From positions 1 to 58,709 of the forward strand of contig JBGVTE010000100.1 of assembly GCA_041862375.1 (NCBI GenBank): a stretch of DNA of 58,709 nucleotides. The letters run 5' to 3'. Under the pieces are notes generated by a model. That model made no database searches and was not told where the DNA came from. It saw only the letters and a program-made list of their open reading frames with translations. The position numbers and the translations under genes were made by a program. Below are positions 1 to 6,900 of this stretch, piece after piece; position 1 is the first letter of the stretch; each line of letters begins with the position of its first letter. The DNA comes from WVZL01 sp041862375 (GTDB lineage Bacteria > Acidobacteriota > Aminicenantia > Aminicenantales > Aminicenantaceae).

Positions 1-28
1 GTTGTAGGTTCGAGTCCTACACGGGTCA
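1..28 (+). tRNA. tRNA 3' end (truncated by window edge)
   Basis: The first 28 bases read as the T arm and 3' acceptor strand of a tRNA: stem GTAGG, loop TTCGAGT, stem CCTAC (bases 4-20), then a seven-base acceptor strand ACGGGTC and discriminator A at 28. CCA is not encoded. The anticodon lies outside the window, so the amino acid cannot be assigned. Bases 29-296 downstream show no gene. Confidence 0.7.
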
Positions 29-296
29 TTCTTATTTTTTGGGGGAAAATTTAAAATCAAAAAATTACAGACTTAATTTATTAAATTTCCCTTTCAGCTA
101 TTTTCCTCAATAATCAGCAAAAGTCAACAAAAGAATCGGCATTTCAAGGGCAATTTTACTTTCCTATGTTTGACATCCATTCTTCACTTAACTTATATAT
201 AGTTCAGAAAATTATTAGTTTGTGAAATTATGAACAAAGGATGAAGAGCAATCTTCTAAAAGGTGGATTTTTATGAAGTCCAATCACAAAAAGGGA

Positions 297-725
297 TTAC
301 TTCGTCTCTTCAGTCTTTACAGAGGCACAATATGCGGTCAGGTCAGTAAGTTTCTGGTCGTCCCACGCAAGCGGCTTTCCTTTTAAAGCATTTGCTATAC
401 AAATATTAACAGCCTGATCCAGGGTTACTACTCTTTTTGCCATTCCCCAGTATTTTGGGTATTGAGAAGCAAGGTTGCTCCAGGGAAGGATAACCATTTC
501 TCCCATTTTGCCTTTCTTAGTGCCGCCTTCCATATGGCATGAATTGCAATTCATCCCGCTTGTTCCTAAGCTCTTGTCATTGAATAACTTTTTCCCATTT
601 TCTATCGATTTAGCCAGCTCCTTCGTAGGATCGACTTTCATTTCCTTCGCTTCTTGCTGAGCATAAACAAACACTAAAAATCCCAGGAATAAACCTATCA
701 AGATAAAAGCTGCAATTTTCTTCAT
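297..725 (-). CDS. Exported mono-haem c-type cytochrome
   Basis: A 142-residue protein with an N-terminal signal peptide (hydrophobic residues 4-21, then AQQ). It carries a single CxxCH haem-attachment motif (C60-N-S-C63-H64). Downstream Met residues, for example M95 in YWGMAK, could be the distal ligand. The part after the haem site (LPWSNLASQYPKY, then IANALKGKPL and ending AYCAS) resembles the small cytochromes of the thiosulfate dehydrogenase/SoxX type, so periplasmic electron transfer is likely; the redox partner is unknown. The start is supported by a strong AAAGGAGG site upstream of the ATG. It stands alone, with no oxidase or sulfur-oxidation genes next to it. The cytochrome call is firm; the subfamily is inference. 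Confidence 0.85.
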   Translation of the reverse strand: MKKIAAFILIGLFLGFLVFVYAQQEAKEMKVDPTKELAKSIENGKKLFNDKSLGTSGMNCNSCHMEGGTKKGKMGEMVILPWSNLASQYPKYWGMAKRVVTLDQAVNICIANALKGKPLAWDDQKLTDLTAYCASVKTEETK

Positions 726-881
726 TTTTCGAGCCTCCTTTAAATTTTTTAAGTGAACTTAATATTATGTATTACATGTATTTTTTAGATTGAGATTTTG
801 AGCAGACGCAATCAAATTCACGTGTGAATCCCAATTTTAAAAGAACAGATTTGCCATGTCAAACTTGTTGTTAAATGTTAT

Positions 882-926
882 GCCAAATTTGAAATGTCGC
901 ATCTTGCCAAATCCGAAATGTCGCAT
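882..926. repeat. Two tandem 21-bp direct repeats
   Basis: Bases 882-902 and 906-926 are 21-mers of the form GCCAAAT..GAAATGTCGCAT that differ at two positions and recur every 24 bases. A weaker relative (TTGCCATGTCAAAC) lies just upstream near 851. They lie in the 660-base gene-free stretch 726-1387. They could be operator sites or the decayed end of an insertion sequence; no transposase is present. Confidence 0.55.
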
Positions 927-1068
927 TAATTATTCTGAGTTCCCATAAAGTTCATAATTGATTTTTAAGAGTATCTTACTATCTTTTCTCACCCACTATT
1001 ATGCTCTTTGTAGTGATTTAAAACTTGGGATAATTGTAGGGATTTTTAGTCGGAAATATCAGCAAAAA

Positions 1069-1126
1069 TGACAAAAAGTTAACAATTTTTGTCAAAATAG
1101 CAAAGAATTAGTGACAAAGTTTGTCA
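1069..1126. promoter_or_regulatory. Two TGACAAA palindromes, operator-like
   Basis: Two inverted repeats share the half-site TGACAAA. The first pairs TGACAAAAA (1069-1077) with TTTTTGTCA (1086-1094). The second is TGACAAA-G-TTTGTCA (1112-1126). They lie just upstream of a TTGACA box at 1143 and could bind a dimeric regulator of the gene at 1388. No regulator gene is adjacent. Confidence 0.4.
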
Positions 1127-1142
1127 ACTCAGCGAAAAAGGC

Positions 1143-1171
1143 TTGACATTTGATTATTTTCCCCTATAGAT
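1143..1171 (+). promoter_or_regulatory. Putative sigma-70 promoter
   Basis: A perfect TTGACA box (1143-1148) is followed after 16 bases by TATAGA (1165-1170). It would give a leader of about 210 bases before the secreted protein at 1388. The weak -10 box keeps confidence low. Confidence 0.35.
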
Positions 1172-1387
1172 TATATCTACTTTATTGTAAATATGGGAAA
1201 TTAGTAGAAATAAATTATACGCTTAAGATAATTATGTATGAGTTCAGTTTCATATACTTTCGATTATCAGCTAAATAAGGGACAATTCAAAGAAAAAAAG
1301 GCAATTTATGTCTTAAAAGGAGGTGATGGCTAAGAAAAAAGGGAATGGGTAAATAATGATAGATAAGAACTGAAAAAGGAGGACAAA

Positions 1388-2065
1388 ATGAGAAAAATAT
1401 TAATGATTTTTATTGTTTGTCTGTTTTTTGTGGGTAGCGTAAATTCTCACCAAGGAGAGAGAGATGATGATTCATATTACATTTACTTCGAATGGTCACA
1501 GGGTCGCCCCTTCCCTGGCTCCCCAGGAGGCTCTCTTTTCATAGATGGTGGTTACATAAGCCTAACTGCAGCTCGGACAAGCAAGGGATTCAATGTATAC
1601 GCAAAGAATAATTCTCCTGATGCGGAGACAGGAGCTCCTATTAAGGACAACAGTGCTTGGCCTGATTGGTATAAATTATACGGCTGGGATACTCCAGATG
1701 CAGATCCATCTTATCAGTGTACTGATGGTCCATACTTGTGCGCTGCTCCATTTTACCTTTTGACGATTGATACTTATCAGGGAAAATGGTGGCTTTTCTA
1801 CTCCGAATATCCAAATCAACCTTCTACTGCCGGAGTCGCTAATTTGTATGTCCCTATGAGCGGCGGCATTAAAAAGGTTGAGTTTAATGATGATGGCACA
1901 ATTGATATGGACATAGATGAAGATGACAGCAATTGGGCGACTTTTTGGCTCGTGGGACAAATTGAAGATGTCAAACTCCAAGATAAACATTTTGTTGTTC
2001 ATATAGACCCAGAGGCAAAGACTGGCTACATCGCACCTAAGCAGTTGTTGAAAAAAGGGAAATAA
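1388..2065 (+). CDS. Secreted protein of unknown function
   Basis: I do not recognise this 225-residue protein. It starts with a clear signal peptide (MRKILMIFIVCLFFVGSVNS), so it is exported. The mature part is rich in aromatic residues, with eight tryptophans. It has a close cysteine pair (YQCTDGPYLC) that could form a disulfide, and an Asp-rich stretch near residues 165-180 (DDGTIDMDIDEDD) that could bind Ca2+. No membrane segment follows the signal peptide and no catalytic motif is apparent. The start is set by a strong AAAGGAGG site. The gene stands alone between long non-coding stretches, behind the palindromes at 1069-1126, which suggests individual regulation. A beta-rich periplasmic or surface protein is a guess. 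Confidence 0.75.
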   Translation: MRKILMIFIVCLFFVGSVNSHQGERDDDSYYIYFEWSQGRPFPGSPGGSLFIDGGYISLTAARTSKGFNVYAKNNSPDAETGAPIKDNSAWPDWYKLYGWDTPDADPSYQCTDGPYLCAAPFYLLTIDTYQGKWWLFYSEYPNQPSTAGVANLYVPMSGGIKKVEFNDDGTIDMDIDEDDSNWATFWLVGQIEDVKLQDKHFVVHIDPEAKTGYIAPKQLLKKGK

Positions 2066-2546
2066 GATAAAGAAGAATCTAAGGATGACGGATATTAGGC
2101 TAAAATAAGCCTATAACCTCGTCACAAAGTCGACATTGTAGAAAATCTGAATTTGAGGAAGAAGTGCGTATTTTATATATTATCTATTAACTAGGCAGGA
2201 ATTCGAGCCCTCCGGTTAATATCTTGGCCGAAAAACAGCCATTAAGTCGATATTCAGGAAAGATTGTATAAATTTAGATGCTCTGTAGATTCTTTATTTT
2301 ATGAAATTAAAAATATGAATTAAAAAAAGGTATCAGGAATCTATAACAGTATGTTGTTAACTAGAGTCTTACATAGATCATTAGCAATTAATTTTAGGCT
2401 TTAGACGAAAATAATGGTATGCAGAGTGAGCGAGCTTGAAGAATTTGTTATTGCCAGAAATCAAGAAGTAATAGAAAAGAGGAGATTGAGTAAGAGATAG
2501 GTCGGAAATAAGATCGACAAGAGGCATAGTTGAGTGACATACTAGC
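2066..2546. other. Gene-free stretch, nothing assigned
   Basis: About 480 bases without a convincing gene. A short inverted repeat, TAGGCT/AGCCTA, lies near 2096-2113 just after the secreted protein, but no T tract follows, so a terminator is doubtful. A reading frame on the minus strand at 2381-2665 overlaps the AroM-family gene and has low-complexity, shadow-like composition. Confidence 0.5.
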
Positions 2547-3215
2547 TTAAAAAAAGGAAGAGATTGACCTTGCGAGAAGCTTGAGAGGGAGAAGGAGAGG
2601 GATTGTAGTAGTTTTTTTGAGTTTCTTGTAGATGGATAAGCTGTAGCCGATACAGTCGAGGACAATAAGCTCAGCTTTAGATTTAGCGAGGCTTTCTACA
2701 GCAGAAAAGACTTTTTCTTTCTCGCCGTAGGGAGAAGCGCTTGCAATCGTCAGAATAATCCCTCGGCGCTTCCACTTTCTCTCAGTCTGCAAAATTTGTT
2801 CAGATGAGGGGATGAGTATACCCAGGATTCCCTTTTTAATCCGTTTTTTCACTTCTTCCTTTAAAAGCTTTGAGGTGTGGACAAGTCCCTCCTCCTCTTC
2901 CAATTCCGGAAAATCTCCGGTACAGAGAAGAGCGATAATTTCATACTTTTCTGCTCGAAGTACAGACAAGCATTTTTTGATCCCTTTTACAACTGAATTA
3001 TAACCGAGCGTGACTGAAGTTCCATTGCGAAGCCTCGTTTTGAGAATTTCTTCCTCATCTTTAGGTAAAAGGTTTTTAATCTCCTCCATCTCCAATTTAT
3101 CCAGAATACCGCGCACTTCGATAGATGTCTCAGCTCCAATCAGTTTTTTTAAGTCAGGAATGATGTCATCCCGGGGTGCTTGTCCGATGGTTATAGCTGC
3201 GATTTTTTTGCTCAT
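2547..3215 (-). CDS. AroM family protein
   Basis: A 222-residue cytoplasmic protein matching the AroM family along its length: N-terminal IAAITIGQAPRDD, a central block IIALLCTGDFPEL, then GILIPSSEQ, and the C-terminal LDCIGYS. AroM is named from the Escherichia coli aroL-aroM locus and its biochemical role is not established; the fold is related to Asp/Glu racemase-like proteins. The last 30 residues (after LDCIGYS) are Leu/Lys-rich and align loosely with the usual end of the family, so the C-terminus may be diverged. No shikimate gene is nearby. The protein begins MSKKIAAITIGQ; no strong ribosome site is seen. Confidence 0.7.
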   Translation of the reverse strand: MSKKIAAITIGQAPRDDIIPDLKKLIGAETSIEVRGILDKLEMEEIKNLLPKDEEEILKTRLRNGTSVTLGYNSVVKGIKKCLSVLRAEKYEIIALLCTGDFPELEEEEGLVHTSKLLKEEVKKRIKKGILGILIPSSEQILQTERKWKRRGIILTIASASPYGEKEKVFSAVESLAKSKAELIVLDCIGYSLSIYKKLKKTTTIPLLLPLKLLARSISSFF

Positions 3216-3423
3216 TGCCTCGCCGCTACTTTTTGCCTAGTCTCTTCTTAAAATATGTAAATTTAATATGGATTCTCCTGGTATATTAAATGACACCTTT
3301 GCTGGCATATGAAATGATAATTATATGATTTTTCTCGAAGCAGAACGAGATAGAAATATTGTTTAAATTGAATTATCGTTTAGATAACTTATGTGAGCTA
3401 AATTGTAATCTGATGTATTCTGA

Positions 3424-3612
3424 TTACTTACCCTTGACAGCGCTCAAGCTAAGGATTCCAAAAGCAATAGAAGCAAGAAGAAATATTCTTGTTGCTGTAA
3501 CATAGCTTGTAAAGGCAAAGACGATTCTCGATTCGAAAAAGAAGTGAGATATGATTGCTAAAATTACGCAGATTCCTGCAGCTAACAAAGAAATGTAACT
3601 TAAAAGTTTCAT
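3424..3612 (-). CDS. Small two-helix membrane protein
   Basis: A 62-residue protein consisting mainly of two hydrophobic segments (about residues 3-24 and 34-57) separated by a short polar stretch, so probably an inner-membrane protein. The start is placed at the ATG preceded by GGAGGAGGT, which gives MKLLSYISLL; an in-frame ATG ten codons upstream lacks a comparable site. It ends in KGK. It matches no family I know. The strong ribosome site and clean helical pattern argue that it is real despite its size. It lies divergent from rpoZ. Confidence 0.55.
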   Translation of the reverse strand: MKLLSYISLLAAGICVILAIISHFFFESRIVFAFTSYVTATRIFLLASIAFGILSLSAVKGK

Positions 3613-3783
3613 GCTTACCTCCTCCTGATAGTTAATCTGCAAACATAATAAGAGAATTGCCAGAAAAAGACAATAAAAAAGTTTTTCAGGTCTGATTTCT
3701 TTATCAGGCTGTTGTATTTCTATGTAAATTCTGGTATTTTATTTGTTTATAAAAAGCGGTGAAAGATTAGGAGTTAAAAATAT

Positions 3784-4188
3784 TTGAAGACCTATGGTGA
3801 TATTGACAGTAAATTCAGGTTTGTAATTTTAGCAGCTAAGAGGGCAAAGCAGCTATTAAGGGGAGCCAAGCCCTTAATCAAGACCAAATCGAAAAATCCT
3901 ATCCGTATAGCTCAGAATGAAGTGACAGATGGTTTGGTAAACTATGAAATTATTCAGCCTGAAAAGGAAAAGATAATTGAGCAGGAGGAGGCTTTTATTG
4001 GAGAAGAAGTGATGGAAGAAGCAGATGAAATTGAAGAAATAGAGGCAGAAGAGAAAAAACCTGAAAAGGAAAAAGTAAGCGAGGAACTCGAAGTAAATTC
4101 TGAAGAGGAAATAGAAGAAGAAGCTGAAGAAGCCCCAGAAGAGGAAACTGAAGAAGATGAGGAATTAGCAGACGAAAAAGAAGAGTAA
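3784..4188 (+). CDS. rpoZ: RNA polymerase omega subunit with acidic tail
   Basis: The first 57 residues match the omega subunit core: DSKFRFVILAAKRAKQLL, then KNPIRIAQNEVTDGLV, the segment that clamps the beta' subunit and aids RNA polymerase assembly. The rest (about 61-134) is a low-complexity tail in which 40 of 74 residues are Asp or Glu. The full 134 residues are longer than typical omega subunits (roughly 70-100). The start is a TTG at 3784 with TAGGAG upstream; no ATG or GTG fits the frame near the conserved start. It converges with the CYTH gene with a five-base gap and is not linked here to gmk or spoT. The core assignment is firm; the role of the tail is unknown. Confidence 0.85.
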   Translation: MKTYGDIDSKFRFVILAAKRAKQLLRGAKPLIKTKSKNPIRIAQNEVTDGLVNYEIIQPEKEKIIEQEEAFIGEEVMEEADEIEEIEAEEKKPEKEKVSEELEVNSEEEIEEEAEEAPEEETEEDEELADEKEE

Positions 4189-4193
4189 AAGAT

Positions 4194-4709
4194 TTACTTT
4201 TTTTCTCTTTCCTTTTTAATAAGTTCTATATAGTCAAGCTTGATATATTCATCTTTGGAAAAATCCAGGGCTTGAGCAAATCTTACTATTTCATTCCTTT
4301 CCCCTTCCATTTCTATAAAATTTCCTACAGGTGTTTCATCTAAGCATATTTTTAAATTGCCCTTTTTGAAAACTGTCCTGTATTTTTGGTAATCAAAAAC
4401 TGGAACAAGGCCCATATACTTAAGAATTTTTCTCACCTGCTTTTGATTCTTTATCTCTGTTTCATATTCTTTTCTTATTTTAAATTTTCTTGATTTCTGA
4501 GGAGCTCCTTTAAAAGTCAGAAAAGCTTTTTTGCCGATTTTTCTAACTCTCAAGGCCTGTCTCTTCTTGTAGAGAGTTTGTGATGGAAAATCATACAAAA
4601 TGTTTTCTTCATAGAAGCGTTCACTTACTAATATTGCTCCCAAATTGAGTAGTTTTTCTCTGTAGGGATTTAAATCTTTAACCCTGATTTTTACTTCTAT
4701 TTCAAGCAT
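4194..4709 (-). CDS. CYTH domain protein (class IV adenylate cyclase / triphosphatase-like)
   Basis: A 171-residue protein beginning with the CYTH signature ExExK (E3-I-E5-V-K7). It contains further charged strands typical of the triphosphate tunnel fold: ALRVRK, FLTFKG, KEYETEI, and a C-terminal acidic stretch (LDETPVGNFIEMEGE). CYTH enzymes bind a triphosphate substrate with divalent metal; members act as thiamine triphosphatases, inorganic triphosphatases or CyaB-type adenylate cyclases. Sequence alone does not choose among these. It covers the whole domain with no extra module. No obvious ribosome site precedes the ATG. It is convergent with rpoZ. Confidence 0.8.
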   Translation of the reverse strand: MLEIEVKIRVKDLNPYREKLLNLGAILVSERFYEENILYDFPSQTLYKKRQALRVRKIGKKAFLTFKGAPQKSRKFKIRKEYETEIKNQKQVRKILKYMGLVPVFDYQKYRTVFKKGNLKICLDETPVGNFIEMEGERNEIVRFAQALDFSKDEYIKLDYIELIKKEREKK

Positions 4710-4872
4710 TTTTTTTATCTTGTTTTGCTCTGGTTCTTTTTTGTGTTTCCTGCAGAGAATTATGTATGATTTCTCTTTTCATTCGTTTATTCATTTTTGG
4801 AATGAATGCAATCATTAAGTCGGTTCAAGACAAGTATAAGGATAAGATTAATAAGAAAAAAGTCACAATCTA

Positions 4873-5907
4873 TTACTTTTTTCTCGTAAGGACAAAATCA
4901 GGAAGAAAAGTTAATGTATCTCGATGGATGGATTGAGGGAATTGAGAGATAATTTCTTTGGATTTTTGTGAGAATTCTCTGGCTTTATCAAAGGTATAAT
5001 CGAATGCTCCATTTGATTTTAGAATTTTAAGAATCTTCTTTTGGGAGTCTTTCTCTTTGTATTTTTTTTGGCTCAATATTTCAATGATGTGTTCCCGGTT
5101 TGCTTTCCCATCATTCTCCATAGTATAAATCAAGGGGAGAGTGATGCGCCCTTCTTTCAAGTCTGAAAGAATTGGCTTTCCCAAAACCTCCTCTTTGCCT
5201 GTAAAATCAAGGAGATCATCAACCATCTGGAAAGACATACCCAGGTTTGTACCATAATTTACCAAGAAATTTTCTTCTTCTTCAGATGCTCTACCAATAA
5301 CTCCACCTATTTGGCAGGAAGCGGAAAATAGTGAAGCAGTTTTTTTATTGATGATGTCTAAGTAATCCTTTTCTGCTATGTCAAGGTTGCCGCTCATACA
5401 ATATTCAGTTAATTCTCCTTCGATCATTCGTGCAGAAATTTCGGTTAAAATGTGAATTATCTGTCTATAGCTACTCTGGAGGGAAAGCCCGATAGACTTT
5501 ATATAGAGATAGTCTCCCAAGAGTACAGTTACATTTGGGCCCCATCTGGAATGCACAGACTGTCTTCCCCTCCTTCTCTCTGAGTTATCAATGACATCGT
5601 CATGTATAAGGCTGGCAGTGTGTATGGTCTCGACTAGTGCCGACATGAGAATGTGTTCTTTTCCTTGATAATCAAATAGCTTTGAACATAGGACGAGTAG
5701 AGCTGGTCTAATTCTTTTTCCAGCATTCTTGAAGAGATAGGCACTTATCTCAGAGATGAGTTTATTTCTTGACTGGGAGAAGAATTTTAATTGCTCTTCT
5801 ACTTCATCAAGGTCTTTCTTGATGCTTGCGTATAGAGTTTCTAAATCGGGGATATTTTTAGGTAGAGGAATTGAACTGGAGCTAAGGAAAGGTCGTTCGT
5901 AAGACAT
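4873..5907 (-). CDS. Trans-polyprenyl diphosphate synthase
   Basis: A 344-residue all-helical prenyl transferase that condenses isopentenyl diphosphate onto allylic diphosphates. Both aspartate-rich Mg2+ motifs are intact: DDxxD at D103-D107 (IHDDVID) and DDxxD at D230-D234 (VDDLLD). The NAGKRIRP substrate loop is at residues 61-68. Length and motifs fit the long-chain IspB/HepT group that makes the side chain of respiratory quinones; the exact chain length cannot be read from the sequence. The segment after 310 looks complete. A quinone role fits an organism with a c-type cytochrome, but no quinone genes are adjacent. Confidence 0.88.
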   Translation of the reverse strand: MSYERPFLSSSSIPLPKNIPDLETLYASIKKDLDEVEEQLKFFSQSRNKLISEISAYLFKNAGKRIRPALLVLCSKLFDYQGKEHILMSALVETIHTASLIHDDVIDNSERRRGRQSVHSRWGPNVTVLLGDYLYIKSIGLSLQSSYRQIIHILTEISARMIEGELTEYCMSGNLDIAEKDYLDIINKKTASLFSASCQIGGVIGRASEEEENFLVNYGTNLGMSFQMVDDLLDFTGKEEVLGKPILSDLKEGRITLPLIYTMENDGKANREHIIEILSQKKYKEKDSQKKILKILKSNGAFDYTFDKAREFSQKSKEIISQFPQSIHRDTLTFLPDFVLTRKK

Positions 5908-5989
5908 AGGAGTTTAATATTAACATCTGCAATTCTTTTTTTCAAAGAAAAATTGAGGCAAATAGAATCCTCCCCAATTAGAGTTATCA

Positions 5990-6016
5990 AACTTATGAAA
6001 GCCTGACCCCAATGAA
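5990..6016 (-). repeat. Solo arm of the GGGGTCAGGC palindromic repeat
   Basis: On the minus strand this reads ATTGGGGTCAGGCTTTCATAA and onwards. The core is identical to both arms of the palindrome at 37103-37226. It overlaps the end of tatD and supplies its last codons and stop. Confidence 0.7.
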
Positions 6017-6790
6017 ATTATTGAAGTTTTTTGATGTTATCTCAGCTATTTCAGCCACAGAAGTTTTTTTTATTCCAGCCAGAACTTTTGCAGTTTCAAC
6101 TACATAGCGCGGCTCATTCCTTGTTATCTTTCCTCGATAGGGAACAGGGACGAGGTAGGGTGAATCTGTTTCCACCAAAAGTTTTTCCAGCGGTATTTTT
6201 TTAGCAACTTCCCTCAGGCTGTGAGCTTTAGGATATGTTAATATTCCAGAAAATGAAATTAGAAAATTGCAATTCATCATTTTTTGTGCTGTTTCCCAAT
6301 CTTCTGTAAAGCAGTGGAGGATACCACCCTGAGTAAATTGTTCGTCCTTGACTGAATCGATTACCTCATGACCTGCTTTTCGGCTGTGGACAATTACTGG
6401 AAGAGTAAGCTCCTGGGCTAAGTTGAGCTGAGTGCGGAATGCTTCCCTCTGCTTTTGGGGAGGAGAAAAGTTATAGTGAAAATCGAGCCCTATCTCTCCT
6501 ACAGCAGCAATCGATTTCGATAAAGCCAGCTTCCTGATATTCTGAGCAGAGTCTGGGTTGAAATATTTCGCGTGATGGGGATGAATTCCTGCTGCAGCCG
6601 AGAGATTTTTGTATCTTGAGGTAAGATCAATAGCTATCTCCAGGCTTTTTGGCTTTGAGGCTTCTGCGGGACAGAGGATGGCTTTAACTCCGCCCTTGAA
6701 AGCTCTTTCAAGAACTTGATCTCTGTCAGGATCGAAATCTTCCATATCCAGATGTGCGTGAGAATCTACAAGTTCGTAAATTTCTTCCAT
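5993..6790 (-). CDS. tatD: TatD family metal-dependent hydrolase
   Basis: A 265-residue TIM-barrel hydrolase of the TatD family, cytoplasmic DNases/exonucleases linked to DNA repair and RNA quality control. All expected metal ligands are visible: H11 and H13 (DSHAHLD), E99 (VGEIGLD), H135 (VIVHSR), H159 (ILHCF) and D209 (VETDSPYL). The length is normal. The family usually ends shortly after a segment like NFNRLFG; here the protein reads NFNNFIGVRLS, and the last GVRLS plus stop are encoded inside a repeat arm that also occurs at the end of the AlaX-like gene at 35882. The catalytic part is unaffected. Confidence 0.92.
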   Translation of the reverse strand: MEEIYELVDSHAHLDMEDFDPDRDQVLERAFKGGVKAILCPAEASKPKSLEIAIDLTSRYKNLSAAAGIHPHHAKYFNPDSAQNIRKLALSKSIAAVGEIGLDFHYNFSPPQKQREAFRTQLNLAQELTLPVIVHSRKAGHEVIDSVKDEQFTQGGILHCFTEDWETAQKMMNCNFLISFSGILTYPKAHSLREVAKKIPLEKLLVETDSPYLVPVPYRGKITRNEPRYVVETAKVLAGIKKTSVAEIAEITSKNFNNFIGVRLS

Positions 6791-6900
6791 TTATAGAATC
6801 TATAACTCAGAGGATTGAGATGAAGTTATGCAGCTTTTTATGTCACGTAGATCATGTCGTTCGTTGCCCCTCGAAATGATATGCGAGGTATATGTATGTA

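Noticed and set aside
2200..2225. AATTCGAGCCCTCC resembling a tRNA T-loop or attachment site
   Set aside because: The flanking bases do not form a T stem and no tRNA or integrase is present.
2428..2440. GAGCGAGCTTGAA shared with 13019-13031
   Set aside because: Only 13 bases match and the surroundings differ; it is too short to call a repeat.
2381..2665. A 94-codon minus-strand frame with Ser/Leu-rich product
   Set aside because: It overlaps the conserved AroM-family gene in another frame and has shadow-like composition and no family match.
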